Shown: positions 33,813 to 45,310, counted from the stretch's first letter. The stretch is DNA of 64,000 bases from Lithodes maja (GCA_037953745.1 JBAKBP010003200.1:94264-158263); one strand, 5' to 3'. The notes: generated by a model from the letters alone, not told the origin. Made by a program: numbers and translations.

Positions 33813-34317
33813 TGTGAGAATTCAATAGTAAACAAAGCGGAATTTACCTATAAACTCACAAGAGTTAACCTACTTTTATTGGTTGATAGGGATAGATAGC
33901 TCAATGATAGTGGTAGGAATAGATGGAAGATATAGTGGCCACTAAGAAATAAGAATTAGTATGACTTAGCAGGAAAGAGGTGGTTGTATTGGAGCGGCTA
34001 GAAGGAGATGTTCTTGAGGTCGTAGCGAAAGCGAGTCTGAGGTTTGTGGCGATGAACCCGCCAGTTCCGAGAATGACGCATGCGCATTTATGTTCCACCA
34101 ATGCGTCATTTAACTAACTAAAAGAATATACCGGATTGATTATAATGATAACCCGATATATTTATGGAAAATAAACCCATATAAACTTAATACGAAATAG
34201 TATATATCTTTTATATAGATATAAATGACAGTTAACTTAGCCTAATACTGGCGCCTAATTTGAACTTCCAGTATGTTTACTTAACCTAATCTGTCGAGTT
34301 ACTTACGAGTCTCGACA
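33813..34317 (-). repeat. 5' LTR of BEL element (505 bp)
   Basis: It starts TGTGAGAATTC and ends GTCTCGACA on the plus strand, then ATTTC (target duplication). It is slightly longer than its partner at 26389-26886. Confidence 0.93.
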
Positions 34318-36345
34318 ATTTCTCCACAACACATTTCTGGCCAAAAATCTGATCTACACATCCTCTTCCCTTCCTAAACCCGCCCTGCTCGTCACCTATA
34401 CATTTCTCCGTTCTCGCTCTGATTCTCTCAATCACTACCCTACTGCACACCTTCCCTACTACGCTTAGAAGGCATATTCCCTGGTGGTTTCCACACAATC
34501 CTCTTTCCCCTTTACCCTAATACAGGGGGACTATTATGCATGTCTTCCAGTCATCAGGTGCACTCCCCTTCTTCCATGCTAGTTTACACATTTTCCATAC
34601 CCATTCGATCACTATCTCACAACCATACCTCAGCATTTCCCCACACACTCCATCTAGTCCTAATGCTTTACCCATCTTCACTCTTTTCATGGCTCCACAC
34701 ACTTCTGACCTCCTGATCCCCACCTCCTCCCCCACTATTTCTCTTCGTCTCTATCCCATACCCCATCCAACTATGTTTGCTGGTGCTTCATTCCTTACAT
34801 TTAGCAATTCGTTGAAGTACTCCCTCCATCTTTCCACTCTCCTTTGCTTCTTGGCTATCACTAGTCCATTCTTATGTTTCACACCCTTACTATTTCCCTT
34901 GCTACCCTCTCTAACTTTCTTGACCTCTTTCCAGAACAGTCTCTTACACTCCCTCCATTTACACTAAGATTCTTTCCAAATTTCTCATCTGCTCTTCTCT
35001 TACTTTCCTTCACTACTTTCTTCACCACTCTCTTTTTCTCCAAGTACTTCGCTCTTTTCTGTTTCTCCAAATCTTCATTCCCTCTACTACCCAACCACTC
35101 TCTATACGCTTTCTTCTTGTCTTCAAGACACCACTCTGTACCTTTCACTACCCTCCCTCTTCTCCTTACTCCTCACACCTTTTCACATGCTATACATATC
35201 TCTTCCTTAAACACTTTGCTCACCTCCTCCACTTCTTCCATACCCTCCAGGTCAAACCTACCTAGTCGTCTCTCACCTGCTCTCTTGAGCTCTTCCCTGA
35301 TATCCTCCTCCTGCAATCTCTCCACCCTCTTCGCCACTCCAACTTCCTCTTGCTTCCCTACAGCTCTCCTCACCCACTTCTTTTGTATCCTAATTTTAGA
35401 TACTACTACAAAATGGTCGACAAACCCCCCCCCCCCTCCAAATTCCCCTTTACGCCCTAGCATCCAGCACAAAATTTTGCATTCGTTCATCCACACATAT
35501 ATAAGAAATCAGTGCCTTTCGTTCCTCCTCTGTCCCATCCCTCCTCCTCCACACCACTTTCCATGTGTACCTGTGTATCATTCTGTGTCGGAAGAATGTG
35601 TTGGCCATCCACAGTCTCCTCCCTACACAATCATCCACAAGTGCACTGCCATTCCCATTCACCTCTAATGGCACACCCAACCCTCCCACCACTCCATCAA
35701 CATTCCTGTCACCCACCTTCCCATTCATATCCCCAATCAGAAATATTTTTTCACTCTTGCCAAACTTATCCAGGCATGCCTCAACATTCACCCAGAACTT
35801 ATCTTTCTCTCTTACAGTTTTATCCTCTGTCGGAGCATACACACACACAACCACCCACGTTTGTATTCCTTCTTCATTCTCACCCACACAATCCTTGCAC
35901 CCACAGACCCATAGTCTCTTACACATTCCTTCCATTTGTTACTTACAAATAAACACGCACCTTTTTTGCTCCCTCACTCACTCCAGTACACACACCCATT
36001 TCACACCCCACTCTCTCACACATGTACCCCTCCATTTGGTTTCAGTCATTCCGCATACATCCAGCTTGGCATTCACTAACACTTCCCGGACCTCTCTCTC
36101 TTTTGTGTCATCATTCATGCCTCTTACATTCCAAGTCGCAATCCTTAGACAGTCCATGGTAGGTTGGAGTTCGTCAACATTAGGTCCGTCCAGATCCGAG
36201 GCTTTTTGATCGTTCATCGTTGCAGTAAGTATTTTTCATGGATGGGGGGTCGCAAGCCCACTGACCCAACCTCTTTAGTCGCCTTTTACGACACGAAGAA
36301 GTCACGTGGGGCATATTATATTCCCTTATCCCCAGGGGAGTACAT
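34318..36345 (-). pseudogene. AP-endonuclease LINE (RTE-like), 5' half: endonuclease and RT fingers
   Basis: Reading down the minus strand: a 5' untranslated region (36345-36220), then MDCLRIATWNVRGMNDD (36160-36100) with TETKWRG, the start of an AP endonuclease. Next come VCVYAPTEDK, IFLIGDMNGKVGDRN, NTFFRHRMIHRYTWK and VDHFVVV (35860-35430), the endonuclease core (SDH is usual in the last motif). A basic linker occupies about 35390-34880. RT begins at 34735 (MGKALGLDGVCGEMLRYG) and reads GICLLSVVGKVCSRVVIERI and EQGGFRKGRGCVDQIF (34500-34340) up to the BEL insertion. Frames shift several times, so the copy is dead. Confidence 0.85.
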
Positions 36346-36688
36346 ATACTGTATATATATATCAGAGGTGGGCACTTTCGTAATCACTTCCGCAAACCGC
36401 TACTTCCGCTGAAGCCGAAGTCCTATCATAATAAGCGGATTTTTATTAGCGATAAATTCGGCGAATATAGACGGGTTAGAATAGCAGAACTCTTTCCGCA
36501 ATCGCATACATGCTCTCAGTGGTGCTAAGCCTCTGAACCCCCCCATGCGAGTACTATTTATAGTCGACAAGCTCAAAAAGGAATCCCGCGGGATACTATA
36601 TGCGGCGTGGCATTGTGAAAGTTGCCGCGAGTGGAGGAATACTCGGGGTAGGCCTAGCCTTTAAACCAAGCGTGGAGCTAGTCAGTTA

Positions 36689-37380
36689 AGCATGGTTCAC
36701 ACATACAAGAGTTGGTGCCCGAGTCCAGCAAGAGTGTGGACATTTTCAGATTCGGCCATGACTCGGGCATACTCTTTGTGACTCTTCGTGACTCATGTTA
36801 CACTTGTGTGAGTCGTGTTGGTATCGGGATGTGTCCTGGGGACTCGTGACGTGGCCTAGAAATGTCATGCTGCATGAAATTTCTTGTCCCCGTCAAGAGT
36901 CCGAAGGAGTCACGTGTCAACACGTATTGACTCTTGTTGACTCTTCGTGACTCGTGTTGGCTCTTGTTGAACTCTGCATAACTCTTTGTGACACGTGTTG
37001 ACTCTTGTTACACTCTTGGGTGAATCGGGCATCTGCACAATGGGGGCCACTCTTGGGAGCACTCTTCATGACTCTTGTTACATTCTTGTTGACTCTTGCT
37101 ACACTCTTGTTGACTAGTACAGATTCTTTGTTTATTGGCCCGGAAAATTGACCGTTATTTTTCAAATTTCCTCAACTTGTGTTGGGTTCGTGTTACACTC
37201 TTTGTGACTCTTGTTGACTATCCGTGACTCATACTGACTCTTGTTGACTCTTGGTGAATCGGGAACAGTGACCTTACTCGAGCTGGTTCTTGCCAGAGTC
37301 ACGAAGATCCACGAAGAGTGTCACTCTTCGCTCACTCGTACTTGACTCTGGTGCCTACTCTTGAATGTGTGAACCAGGCT
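36689..37380. mobile_element. 692-bp TIR element with TTA duplication, Harbinger-type size of target
   Basis: AGCATGGTTCACACATACAA at the left and, on the opposite strand at the right, AGCCTGGTTCACACATTCAA form a TIR of about 37 bp. TTA lies outside both ends (36686-36688 and 37381-37383). The interior is a run of degenerate TGACTCTTGT-type short repeats and encodes nothing. The 3-bp TTA target fits PIF/Harbinger, but the superfamily is inferred from that alone. Confidence 0.78.
36760..37360. repeat. Degenerate short repeats of GACTCTTGTTGACTCGTG type
   Basis: The words GACTCTTGTT, GACTCTTCGTGACTC and CACTCTTGTTGACT recur dozens of times at irregular spacing of roughly 10-25 bp, filling the interior of the TIR element. 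The overlapping short minus-strand frame is just the product of this repeat. Confidence 0.85.
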
Positions 37381-37787
37381 TTAGCAGCAAGCCATCACAG
37401 TCGACAAACACACCTTCAAACCCTTCCTCCTGCCCGAATTCATGGAAAGCCACAGAGTGTACTGTATATACAACAGATGATGTGAATTATACAAAGCAAA
37501 ATGAGTTTGGGAGTATTCTTTTGATAATCTAATTATATTAAACTTATTCCTACCACTATAAGTCTACTACTTAGCACTTAATCTACATTTATCTCATAAT
37601 TTGCTTTGTCCAACATCTTGTGGACAATATTTGTATTAGATACCCTATCAATATATTGATTACATAGAAACAATATAAGAGATCACCCAACCTCAGACAT
37701 CATAGTGTCACTGGGGTATTTTCTCTCTGAATTTAGTATTGAATATTAGGAATACCGAAAAAAAAAGAAAAAAAGACCGGTATATAT

Positions 37788-37797
37788 ACTGTATATA

Positions 37798-37848
<51 letters not shown>
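37788..37848. repeat. AT microsatellite at the left edge of the foldback element
   Basis: TATATACTG variants followed by (TA)n. Confidence 0.95.
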
Positions 37849-37850
<2 letters not shown>

Positions 37851-38249
37851 AATATATTTGTCCACACTAAAGGTGTGTAGAAAAGGGGAGGTTCACTGCA
37901 CAAAGCTTAAACAATGTTAGTGCTAAGTTTAAATTGCATTTAAAATATATTGCATGCAAAAAAAAAGGAGTTTAAAAAGTACGTCCGAGTATCTTATTAG
38001 AAGGCTCGGACTTTTGCGTTTATATTAAAAACATGTTTGTCATAAAAGTGTTAAAATACATTTCTCTACTTAGTCCGGGAGCAACCCTACCAAATTGTTA
38101 ATTTTCGTCGTCCATGTAAGTGGACGGACACAAATGTATCAAATTACTAATTAGAAAAATAGACAAGTTCGAAATATATGTTCGTTAACTAAATATATTG
38201 GTGCATTCACATTAACAAACATTTTGTTTAGACTGTTGCCATTCGAGCA

Positions 38250-38640
38250 AATTCGTTTTCCTTTATAATTCGTTTTCCTTTATAATTCGTTTTCCTTTAT
38301 AATTCGTTTTCCCTTATAATTCGTTTTCCTTTATTATTCGTTTTCCTTTATAATTCGTTTTCATTTATAATTCGTTTTCCTTTATAATTCGTTTTCCCTT
38401 ATAATTCGTTTTCCCTTATAATTCGTTTTCCTTTATTATTCGTTTTCCTTTATAATTCGTTTTCCTTTATAATTCGTTTTCCCTTATAATTCGTTTTCCT
38501 TTATAATTCGTTTTCCTTTATAATTCGTTTTCCCTTATAATTCGTTTTCCTTTATAATTCGTTTTCCTTTATAATTCGTTTTCCTTTATAATTCGTTTTC
38601 CTTTATAATTCGTTTTCCCTTATAATTCGTTTTCCCTTAT
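38250..38640. repeat. 17-bp minisatellite, 23 units
   Basis: The unit AATTCGTTTTCCTTTAT is repeated head to tail without spacers. Variation is limited to a few positions (CCTTTAT, CCCTTAT, CATTTAT, TTATT). 391 bp divided by 17 gives 23 units. There are no unique spacers, so this is not a CRISPR array. Confidence 0.97.
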
Positions 38641-38821
38641 AATTCGTAACAATTATAATTTCTACATTAGTTGATTTTTAAAGTTCTGCATTGTTTGACC
38701 AAACAAACTGTGTATCATAATAATTGTCTTGTAGTTTACAATTAACCTATATTCAAATAACTTTGTGATAGTTAAATAATTGTGTTACCACTGTTTTGGC
38801 TACGAAAACTCCAGATGAAGC

Positions 38822-38891
38822 ACTGCCATACGTGCGGAAGTGTCCTTAAGCCGCGTGCGTGACTTACGGACATCTCCGCATGTATGGCAGT
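38822..38891. repeat. Hairpin, 24-bp arms
   Basis: ACTGCCATACGTGCGGAAGT and the complementary right arm pair over 24 bases with about three mismatches around a 22-base loop. It lies inside the foldback element. Confidence 0.85.
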
Positions 38892-39358
38892 CAGTATGTA
38901 CCACCCAGTAGTAGCAGGTTAGTACCGCTCCGCACCCCAGTCGGGTACTGAAGGGTACTAAACAAAGAGGTCCTTTCTTACGCTACCTGCCTTGCAGATT
39001 GGACCGCTCCGCAATAGTACGGAAGGGTAATAAATACAGCAGTTCTTTATTATAGTTAGTTATGTTAAAATATTATCTACAAAACTGTAATACATAAAAC
39101 AACATTCACAAGTAATCAGTGATTTAAATCGAAGAAAACGGTTGAAGGGTAACTAAAATATTAAAAATCTGTTTTTCAACATATCTCGTAAATACAATAG
39201 ATTTCGAAGTTAACGTTTTAGCATTATATGTCTAAAAATTATACTCTTTGTATATAACTTTACAAATTTTCTCCACAATGGTATGGATGAGGTTGATTTT
39301 ATCTTGATACAATTTGCGGCCTTTGCTCCCGGACTAACTTTCGTATATCTTCAGTTAT

Positions 39359-39395
39359 CTGCGGATTACCAGGTACAGTGCCTGGTAATCCGCAG
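39359..39395. repeat. Perfect hairpin, 15-bp arms
   Basis: CTGCGGATTACCAGG, loop TACAGTG, then the exact complement. A wider imperfect stem (CTTTCGTATATCTTCAGTTA with TAACTGAAGATCTACGAAAG) encloses it. Confidence 0.92.
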
Positions 39396-39727
39396 AAGAG
39401 TGCAGACCAACTACCTGACTCTGGAACCAGCCACTCTTGCAAATTTTTAATAACTGAAGATCTACGAAAGTAGAGAAATGTATTTTAACACTTTTATGAC
39501 AAACATATTTTTAATATAAACGCGAAATCCGAGCCTTCTAATAAGATACTCGGACGTACTTTTTTTTTTTTTTTTTTTTTTGCATGCAATATATTTTAAA
39601 TGCAATTTAAATTTAGCACTAACATTGTTTAAGCTTTATGCAATGAACCTCCCCTTTTCTACACACCTTTAGTGTGGGCAAATATATTCGCATATTTTTT
39701 ACCACAAGAATCTATAATTTTCATGTT

Positions 39728-39743
39728 TAATATATATATACAG

Positions 39744-39769
<26 letters not shown>
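39728..39769. repeat. AT microsatellite
   Basis: (TA)n with one CAG interruption, just right of the foldback element. Confidence 0.95.
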
Positions 39770-39774
<5 letters not shown>

Positions 39775-40422
39775 AAAACTCAACCCACCACCATGATAGA
39801 AGTCTATAGCAGGTACACTATTATGAGCCTTGCTGAGCAAGTCAGTTTGATTAAATGGTTTCCCAAGCAAATTAGTTGCAAGATAAATTGTCAAATAGTT
39901 ATTAGGCTATCAAATTTAACCCACTCTCCTAATATTTCAAGGGATAGGTAATATATAAAGTTCAGACGAAATCTGTAATTCAATATTAATAGAACTTTAA
40001 TCAAAATATCAATATAATCATTCCAATCAGGACCCTGTCCTTGATAATTACCGATTAACGAAACATACCTTTAGGGCCCACATTGTCACTAATCACTATT
40101 AGTTATTTAGTACTAATTAATACCGGTCCACATGATAACAAAAAAATAAAAAATATAACCGCTTAAACCACTTTTTTATTTGATAAAATGAGGGGATTAC
40201 AGTGAGGACTCACAAATTACTTTATTGATAACGATAGTATTATTATCATGATGGCCAATAAGGGCCAAAAGTAAACAAAAGTCATGCCCTTAAGGCCTTA
40301 ATATACTATTTGTACTAATTTATTCCGGTCCAAATAACAACAAAATAAGTTAAAATAAAATTATATAATGAGTGAGGAATGACTTGAGGTGAAGTATGGG
40401 CTGTAACACCTTTTTTTGTTAT
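39770..40422. other. Unassigned AT-rich spacer
   Basis: No gene. A stretch at 39827-39885 (GAGCAAGT ... TTTCCCAAGCAAA) resembles 59945-59985, downstream of the Penelope-like RT, so it may be a second fragment of that element's 3' region. A direct repeat of about 50 bp (TACTAATT ... CCGGTCCA) occurs at 40104-40155 and 40310-40360. Confidence 0.45.
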
Positions 40423-40442
40423 ATATATATATATATATATGT

Positions 40443-41540
40443 GAGTGAGTGAGACAAAATGCAGAACTGCCAGTAACAAGTGCCTCCCCCAGAGTTGAAA
40501 GAGTGACAGGGCCAAAATCAAGGGTACGTTCGCGCAAAGATGCCTGGACACACGGAGTTTGAAGTAATTTAAGTCATTGGAAGAGGGAAAGACTGATTCT
40601 GGGAGAGAGTTCCAGAGCTCAGCAATTGAATAGAAGAAAGTCTGAGAATAACATTTCACTCTTGGGTTGGAGAGTTGCACAGAGTAGGGGTGGGATTGTG
40701 TTGCAAGACGAGTACGCGTATACGTACCCTACGTAGAGGAGGTGGTATACACTGGGAAAGCTCTGAGGAAAATTGATTATTATAGTAGCGATAGAAAAGT
40801 GAGAGAGATGCAACATTGTGGTGAAGAGAGAGAGATTGCAGAGAGTTGGTGAGTAGGTGGGAGTTAAAGATACGAAAGGCTTTCCTTTCTACTTTGTCTA
40901 GGAGTGCGGAGTGAGAGGATCCTCTCCACACATGTGAACAATACTCATTACAAGGATGCACTGTGCCCCTCTACAGAGCAAGAAGCTGTGCAGGGGTAAA
41001 GAACCCCGTGAGGCGGTTGAGCACACCCAGCTTCTGGGAGGCTACCTTAGCAAGACTGGTAATATGGTCCTTCCAAGTGAGAGCAGAAGAAAAAGAGATA
41101 CCAAGAATATTGAGAGAAGATGAAGGATTGTTATTTGTATTGTTGAAGTGTAAGGGATAGTCCTCTGGGAGTTCTGAACGGGTAGTAAGATGAAGGAATT
41201 GGGTTTTGGAAGCATTAAAGGTAACAAGGTTTCTCTGCCCCAATTGAAAATAGTACTTAGATTAGAAGATAAGTGTTGCATGGCTTCATTACGTTTGTCT
41301 TTGAGGGATTGCTGGCTTGGGCGTTAAGGAAAACTAATTGAATAGTGTAAGGTAGAGTCGTCTGCATATGAATGGATGGGACTGGAGGTACAGTTGAGAA
41401 GATCATTTATGAAAATTAGAAAGATAATGGGAGATAGGACAGAGCCCTGAGGAACACCGGAGTTAATAGGATGAGGAAGTAAGCAATGGCCGTCGACAAC
41501 CATAGCTATGGAACGGCCGGAAAGGAAATTAGAGGGTTAA
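40443..41540 (-). pseudogene. LINE (Jockey/CR1-like) fragment: RT second half, C-terminus and 3' end
   Basis: On the minus strand: SIAMVVDGH (41520), INSGVPQGSVLSPIIFLIFINDLL, then YADDSTLHYS (near 41365), the catalytic box. It continues with NLVTFNASKTQFLHL, LNILGISFSSALTW, SQKLGVLNRL, YCSHVWRGSSHSALLDKVERKAFRI, VASLSLFYRYYN, and RVKCYSQTFFYSIAELWNSLPESVFP followed by FKLRVSRHL (40560). The 3' untranslated tail CTCACTCACTCAC ends in (AT)n at 40423-40442. It starts abruptly at about 41540, a 5' truncation usual for LINEs. It is the same family as 12138-13389 but a different copy. Two or three frameshifts. Confidence 0.87.
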
Positions 41541-41785
41541 GCATGTGATAAATAATAAGTAAATATACAATTTTACTACGCAACCAAATTATTTACCCTC
41601 GTTTTTGCACTTTTGTAATGATTAATTCTAAATTCGGATTGCGTTTACGTTTTTCGTTCAGCGAAACCTTATTAATTAAATAATTGGCGGAAAAGCGGAT
41701 GCGTAAGGCAACGGTTACGATATGCCGTACTGCAATTACGGAAGTGGATAATTGTAAGCGATGCCCACCACTGATATATATATAT

Positions 41786-43170
41786 CAGGGCTTTCGAGCT
41801 CAGGCTATTTAGACATTAAGAAGACATATGCTTTATAGATGTACAGTCTACGACAGAACTGTTGTCCATGGCCTGAGGCAATGTGTTAGTTCACTTACCT
41901 TTTAATAGATGGCCCTTTAATCGCTTCCAATAAAAGGGGGCGGGGTTAATATAGAGGTTGGAAGGAGGAGGAGTCAAACGTGTGTGTGTGTGTGTTCGAG
42001 AACATCACGTGAATAAGATTATTTTAACATAACACACAGGCTATATTGTAAGATTAGCCCATGCTGCATCACAAATAAGTAACACACATCAGGTGTTGCG
42101 TTATTTGTGGAATTTAATATACAGACAATAAGTTTCTATTCTTCGCACTTCCCATTCTCTCCTTCTCTCTGCTGCCTTCCCCTATCTCCCTCCTTCTCTC
42201 TCCTAACCGAATATATAATTTTCCTCATCATCGTGTTCAAAGCTGTCCATAAAAATTACTTTTATGTTTTAATAATACTGTTCTTTTTAGCTTTACTGAT
42301 TCTCATTTATTAACTCGTATTATAATTCGTTACCTTATACAATTTGTTATAGAAAATAAATAGATATACTCCGTTGGAACACCACTCAAAGTTGCCAACC
42401 TTGACGTCCTGGTTGGTGTGAATAATCGTATAAACATATAAGTAATTGAAACAGGATGTTACAATCCACGCATCTAGACAAGTTGGATCACATTGTAATC
42501 TATCTTGGACCAAATTATAACCAAGTTATAACCATATCATAAAAACAAGATAATATCGGCTCAGTTAGAGAAAACACTTTAGATGAGCCGAAATGTGTTT
42601 CTTTGTAATAAATACAAATTTTGATATTAGAGTAAATCTTTTGTATTCCATACCACTGTGGTTGACCAATTCATAATCTACTTTAACATGTAATATGACA
42701 CACTATGATTATTGCATTATACTTTTCTCAGTGGATTTTTAATTACTGTGGCTTCCAACTATCAGTAAACAGTTCGGCTTTACCCATTGTAATGATTTAC
42801 TATAAAGTAAGTCATCGAATTGAACGCTTAACGATAATCCAAGCAATCTGGTTATGTTGTTTTAAAGTTGATATAAATTGTTTAGGTTTTTATATTTTTA
42901 CTTCTAATTGTTTAAATTATCCTCCAAACATAATTAAAAGTATACTATGGCTCTGTGTATGTTACCTTGAATGTTATTTAATATTTATCATTTCACCATC
43001 ATTATGTTACGGTGAATATTGGAACACACTCGCATTATATATTATATATAAAGGGATCCTAAAGGTAAACGAAACATTTACAATTTATATTTATTCAATC
43101 AATATGATCTCCACCCGCCAGCTGCATCACCTACCTCCTGTATTATCGTTGGAACAGATTTAAACAATGT
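41786..43170. other. Unassigned AT-rich spacer
   Basis: No supported gene. The 152-codon frame at 42705-43163 is made of AT-rich codons without a known motif, and I doubt it is coding. TTAGATGAGCCGAAATGTG at about 42580 resembles the CTGATGAG...CGAAA arrangement of hammerhead ribozymes in Penelope-like terminal repeats, but is not a good match. Confidence 0.5.
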
Positions 43171-43197
43171 CCAACCTATATTAAGGCGGCGACGGAT

Positions 43198-43217
43198 CCC
43201 CCCCCCCCCCCCCCCCC
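43198..43217. repeat. Poly-C run (20 bases)
   Basis: Twenty consecutive C residues, prone to slippage and to assembly error. Confidence 0.95.
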
Positions 43218-43563
43218 TACTCCTCCCGCCCTTTCCTCTCCTAACATGGCCCACAAATTATCAATGGGGTTCATGTCACCTCCCCCTTGTGGACCAGCTA
43301 AACCCCGGATGAGGTCAGGTCAGGTGAAGGTATTGAGGGATAAGCCTTTCCAACGGCACTTCGTAGCTACTTTCTATTTTTACTATTTTCTGAAGTGTGT
43401 AGAGAGGGAAGAAGGGGTGTTAGAGCGAGAGAAGCTGTTGTAGTGGCTTTGTTATGTGTGTTATTAGTCTGTATACGTCGTAAGGCTCAGGATGGCCATG
43501 GCACGCACTGAAGACAACAGCATTTCCTCAATAAAACTAATACCGTTACTAGTTTGCCTGGAC

Positions 43564-43565
<2 letters not shown>

Positions 43566-43597
<32 letters not shown>

Positions 43598-43699
43598 TTT
43601 ATGTTATCATGTGTGAGTGTTTTGTGCCCATTGCGTTGTATGTGATCATGTGTGTGATGTGCGTTTTATGTTATTGTGTGTGTGTGTGTGTGTGTGTTG
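43566..43699. repeat. TG microsatellites
   Basis: Pure (GT)n at 43566-43594 and a second (GT)n at about 43674-43698, separated by related GTGTGA-rich sequence. Confidence 0.95.
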
Positions 43700-43932
43700 T
43701 ATCCTGTGTGAGTGTGGGTGTGGGTGGGTTGGTGCTTGTATGTGATGGACAGAGGAGAGAGGTTGAAGCTCCGTCTCCCCAAACATTACAAAGTGTGGAG
43801 GTCATAAGTATATGTATTATCTAGCTTATTCCTTAAGCCAACACAAATAACTTAAATCATAAGTGTTATTGTTACACTTAATATATATAAACAAATATAG
43901 ACGTGTTCTTCGGGAATCGTAGCTTAAGTAGT

Positions 43933-43996
43933 AATAGGATAACTAGCGAGGCAGCGAGCAACAGGTGTTTTTCGCGGCCTCGCTAGTTATCCTATT
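43933..43996. repeat. Perfect hairpin, 20-bp arms, 24-base loop
   Basis: AATAGGATAACTAGCGAGGC at 43933-43952 pairs exactly with 43977-43996. It is a long perfect stem in an otherwise repeat-poor stretch, with unknown role. Confidence 0.93.
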
Positions 43997-45129
43997 CCTA
44001 ATAAATATATATTTGTTATTTTTGTCATCCCTAACATTTATAATGACTATGTAAATTCAAAACACATGCATAGTATTAATCTGTGTATTTTAGAGGGTAT
44101 CATTTACGTTTATACTTTGTAATCATAGATATTCAGCCTCTTCTAGTTTGAACTTACTTCGGCCTGGACCGAGAACCAATAACTCTACGGAATATGAAAT
44201 GCCTTTTGAGTTCGTTGAATAAAATATATGTTTCCGATGAACTAACGGATTATTTCTACCCTATTGGTATAAACATTTTTAAATATATACTACAATTAAT
44301 TTTGTTTTTATTATTGAGATGACGGGTCTGAAGACGAGCCACCCAAATAACAGCTACAGAATAGCCAGTCTGCAACTCCAAGACCCCATAATCAAGACAA
44401 GAAAATAGCAGAGACACCCCAAGTCTCCCATGCTCTAGCCCTGGACAAATACCCAAGCGACCCCTGTTTCACCGTTTTCTACGGCGAGACAAAGGTATGG
44501 GAGGTCACCCAAACTCATTAGCCACCTGCTAGGGTCACGCCCCCTCGCAGCCCGATACCTACACGGGCTACATGTACTCAGCTCCTGGATATGGAGGACA
44601 CGAATGAAAAGTGATTATGCAAATAAAACATCAACGGCCTGGATTCTACCGACAGGAATGGGTATAAACGAGAGGACACATTGTGGAGGATCGGGAGATC
44701 CAATAAACCTCGACCAAGAGCAAATATTAAGCGAGCTATATCAATGTGAAGAGGTAACTAGGATTAAAGGCCTATCCTAGTTTAGGTAAGATTGCACCAG
44801 CCTTAAGCCAAGTTGGCAAGTATTATATAATATTATGTAAGATTACACCTTGGAAGTATGCCATTCTATTAATACCTCACTTCCAAGGCTAGGTTAAGTA
44901 TGTACCTCACAATGATCACATAACCTTTTCCCCCATAGCCTTGTGACTCCGAAACCAGAACACCAAGGGTCAAAGATAATATTGCATAGGACCTCCAAGA
45001 AATAGTAGAGGAGTATGCAAATCACACCTCACTTGTATTCTTACTCCCCACGATGGGAACGATGGGATCGGAGTTTAAGTTATGGTGTTGGTTTGTATCA
45101 GCCTGCTTCTGCCCTGCCCGGAGAGTATG

Positions 45130-45310
45130 CGATCCTGAAGTGCCCCCTGGGGTCCTGTAGGAGGGACACCCCACCTTCCTGAAGCCTAGAGCTTGAAGTG
45201 CTGGCCGAGGACGCCTTACACCCCGGAAGTGCTGTTCGAGACGCCCTGCCCCCGGAAGTGCTGCCCCAGGACACCCTACCCATAGAAGAACTGCCCCTAG
45301 GACCTACGAT
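45130..45310. repeat. Degenerate tandem repeat, unit about 38 bp
   Basis: CGGAAGTGCTG followed by C-rich GAGGACGCCCT-type sequence recurs four to five times with strong divergence. Confidence 0.65.

Larger units (their letters stand above)
26389..34317 (-). mobile_element. BEL/Pao LTR retrotransposon, complete but decayed
   Basis: LTRs of 498 bp (26389-26886) and 505 bp (33813-34317) flank gag-pol on the minus strand. ATTTC occurs directly outside both ends (26384-26388 and 34318-34322), a 5-bp target-site duplication typical of BEL/Pao. The order on the minus strand is Gag with zinc knuckles, protease, RT, RNase H, integrase. It is inserted in a LINE of the same orientation and has itself been hit by a TTAA MITE. 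Stops, a 70-bp duplication and frameshifts make it defective. Confidence 0.95.
37846..39695. mobile_element. Foldback element with about 220-bp terminal inverted repeats
   Basis: The left arm (about 37846-38070: GCGAATATATTTGTCC, AAAGGTGTGTAGAAAAGGGG, GTCCGAGTATCTTATTAGAA and so on) recurs as its reverse complement at about 39465-39695 with few differences, mainly in A/T runs. The interior holds a 17-bp minisatellite and two strong hairpins but no open frame of note. Both outer borders abut AT-rich DNA, so target duplications cannot be read. The superfamily is unknown. Confidence 0.85.
36363..41773. mobile_element. hAT-like TIR region, non-autonomous, with nested insertions
   Basis: The left end is CAGAGGTGGGCACTTTCG (36363) and the right end, on the opposite strand, is CAGTGGTGGGCATCGCTTAC (41773). 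Both start CAGnGGTGGGCA, a hAT-type terminus, and both contain CACTTCCG further in. ATATATAT lies outside each end, compatible with an 8-bp duplication but uninformative because both flanks are AT repeats. No hAT transposase was found. Inside are a TTA-flanked TIR element, a foldback element and a LINE fragment, so the ancestral element was much shorter. Confidence 0.65.

Noticed and set aside
38250..38640. CRISPR-like array
   Set aside because: Head-to-tail 17-bp units with no spacers in a eukaryotic context: a minisatellite.
42705..43163. 152-codon open frame as a gene
   Set aside because: AT-driven composition, no motif, and no splice or expression signals to support it.
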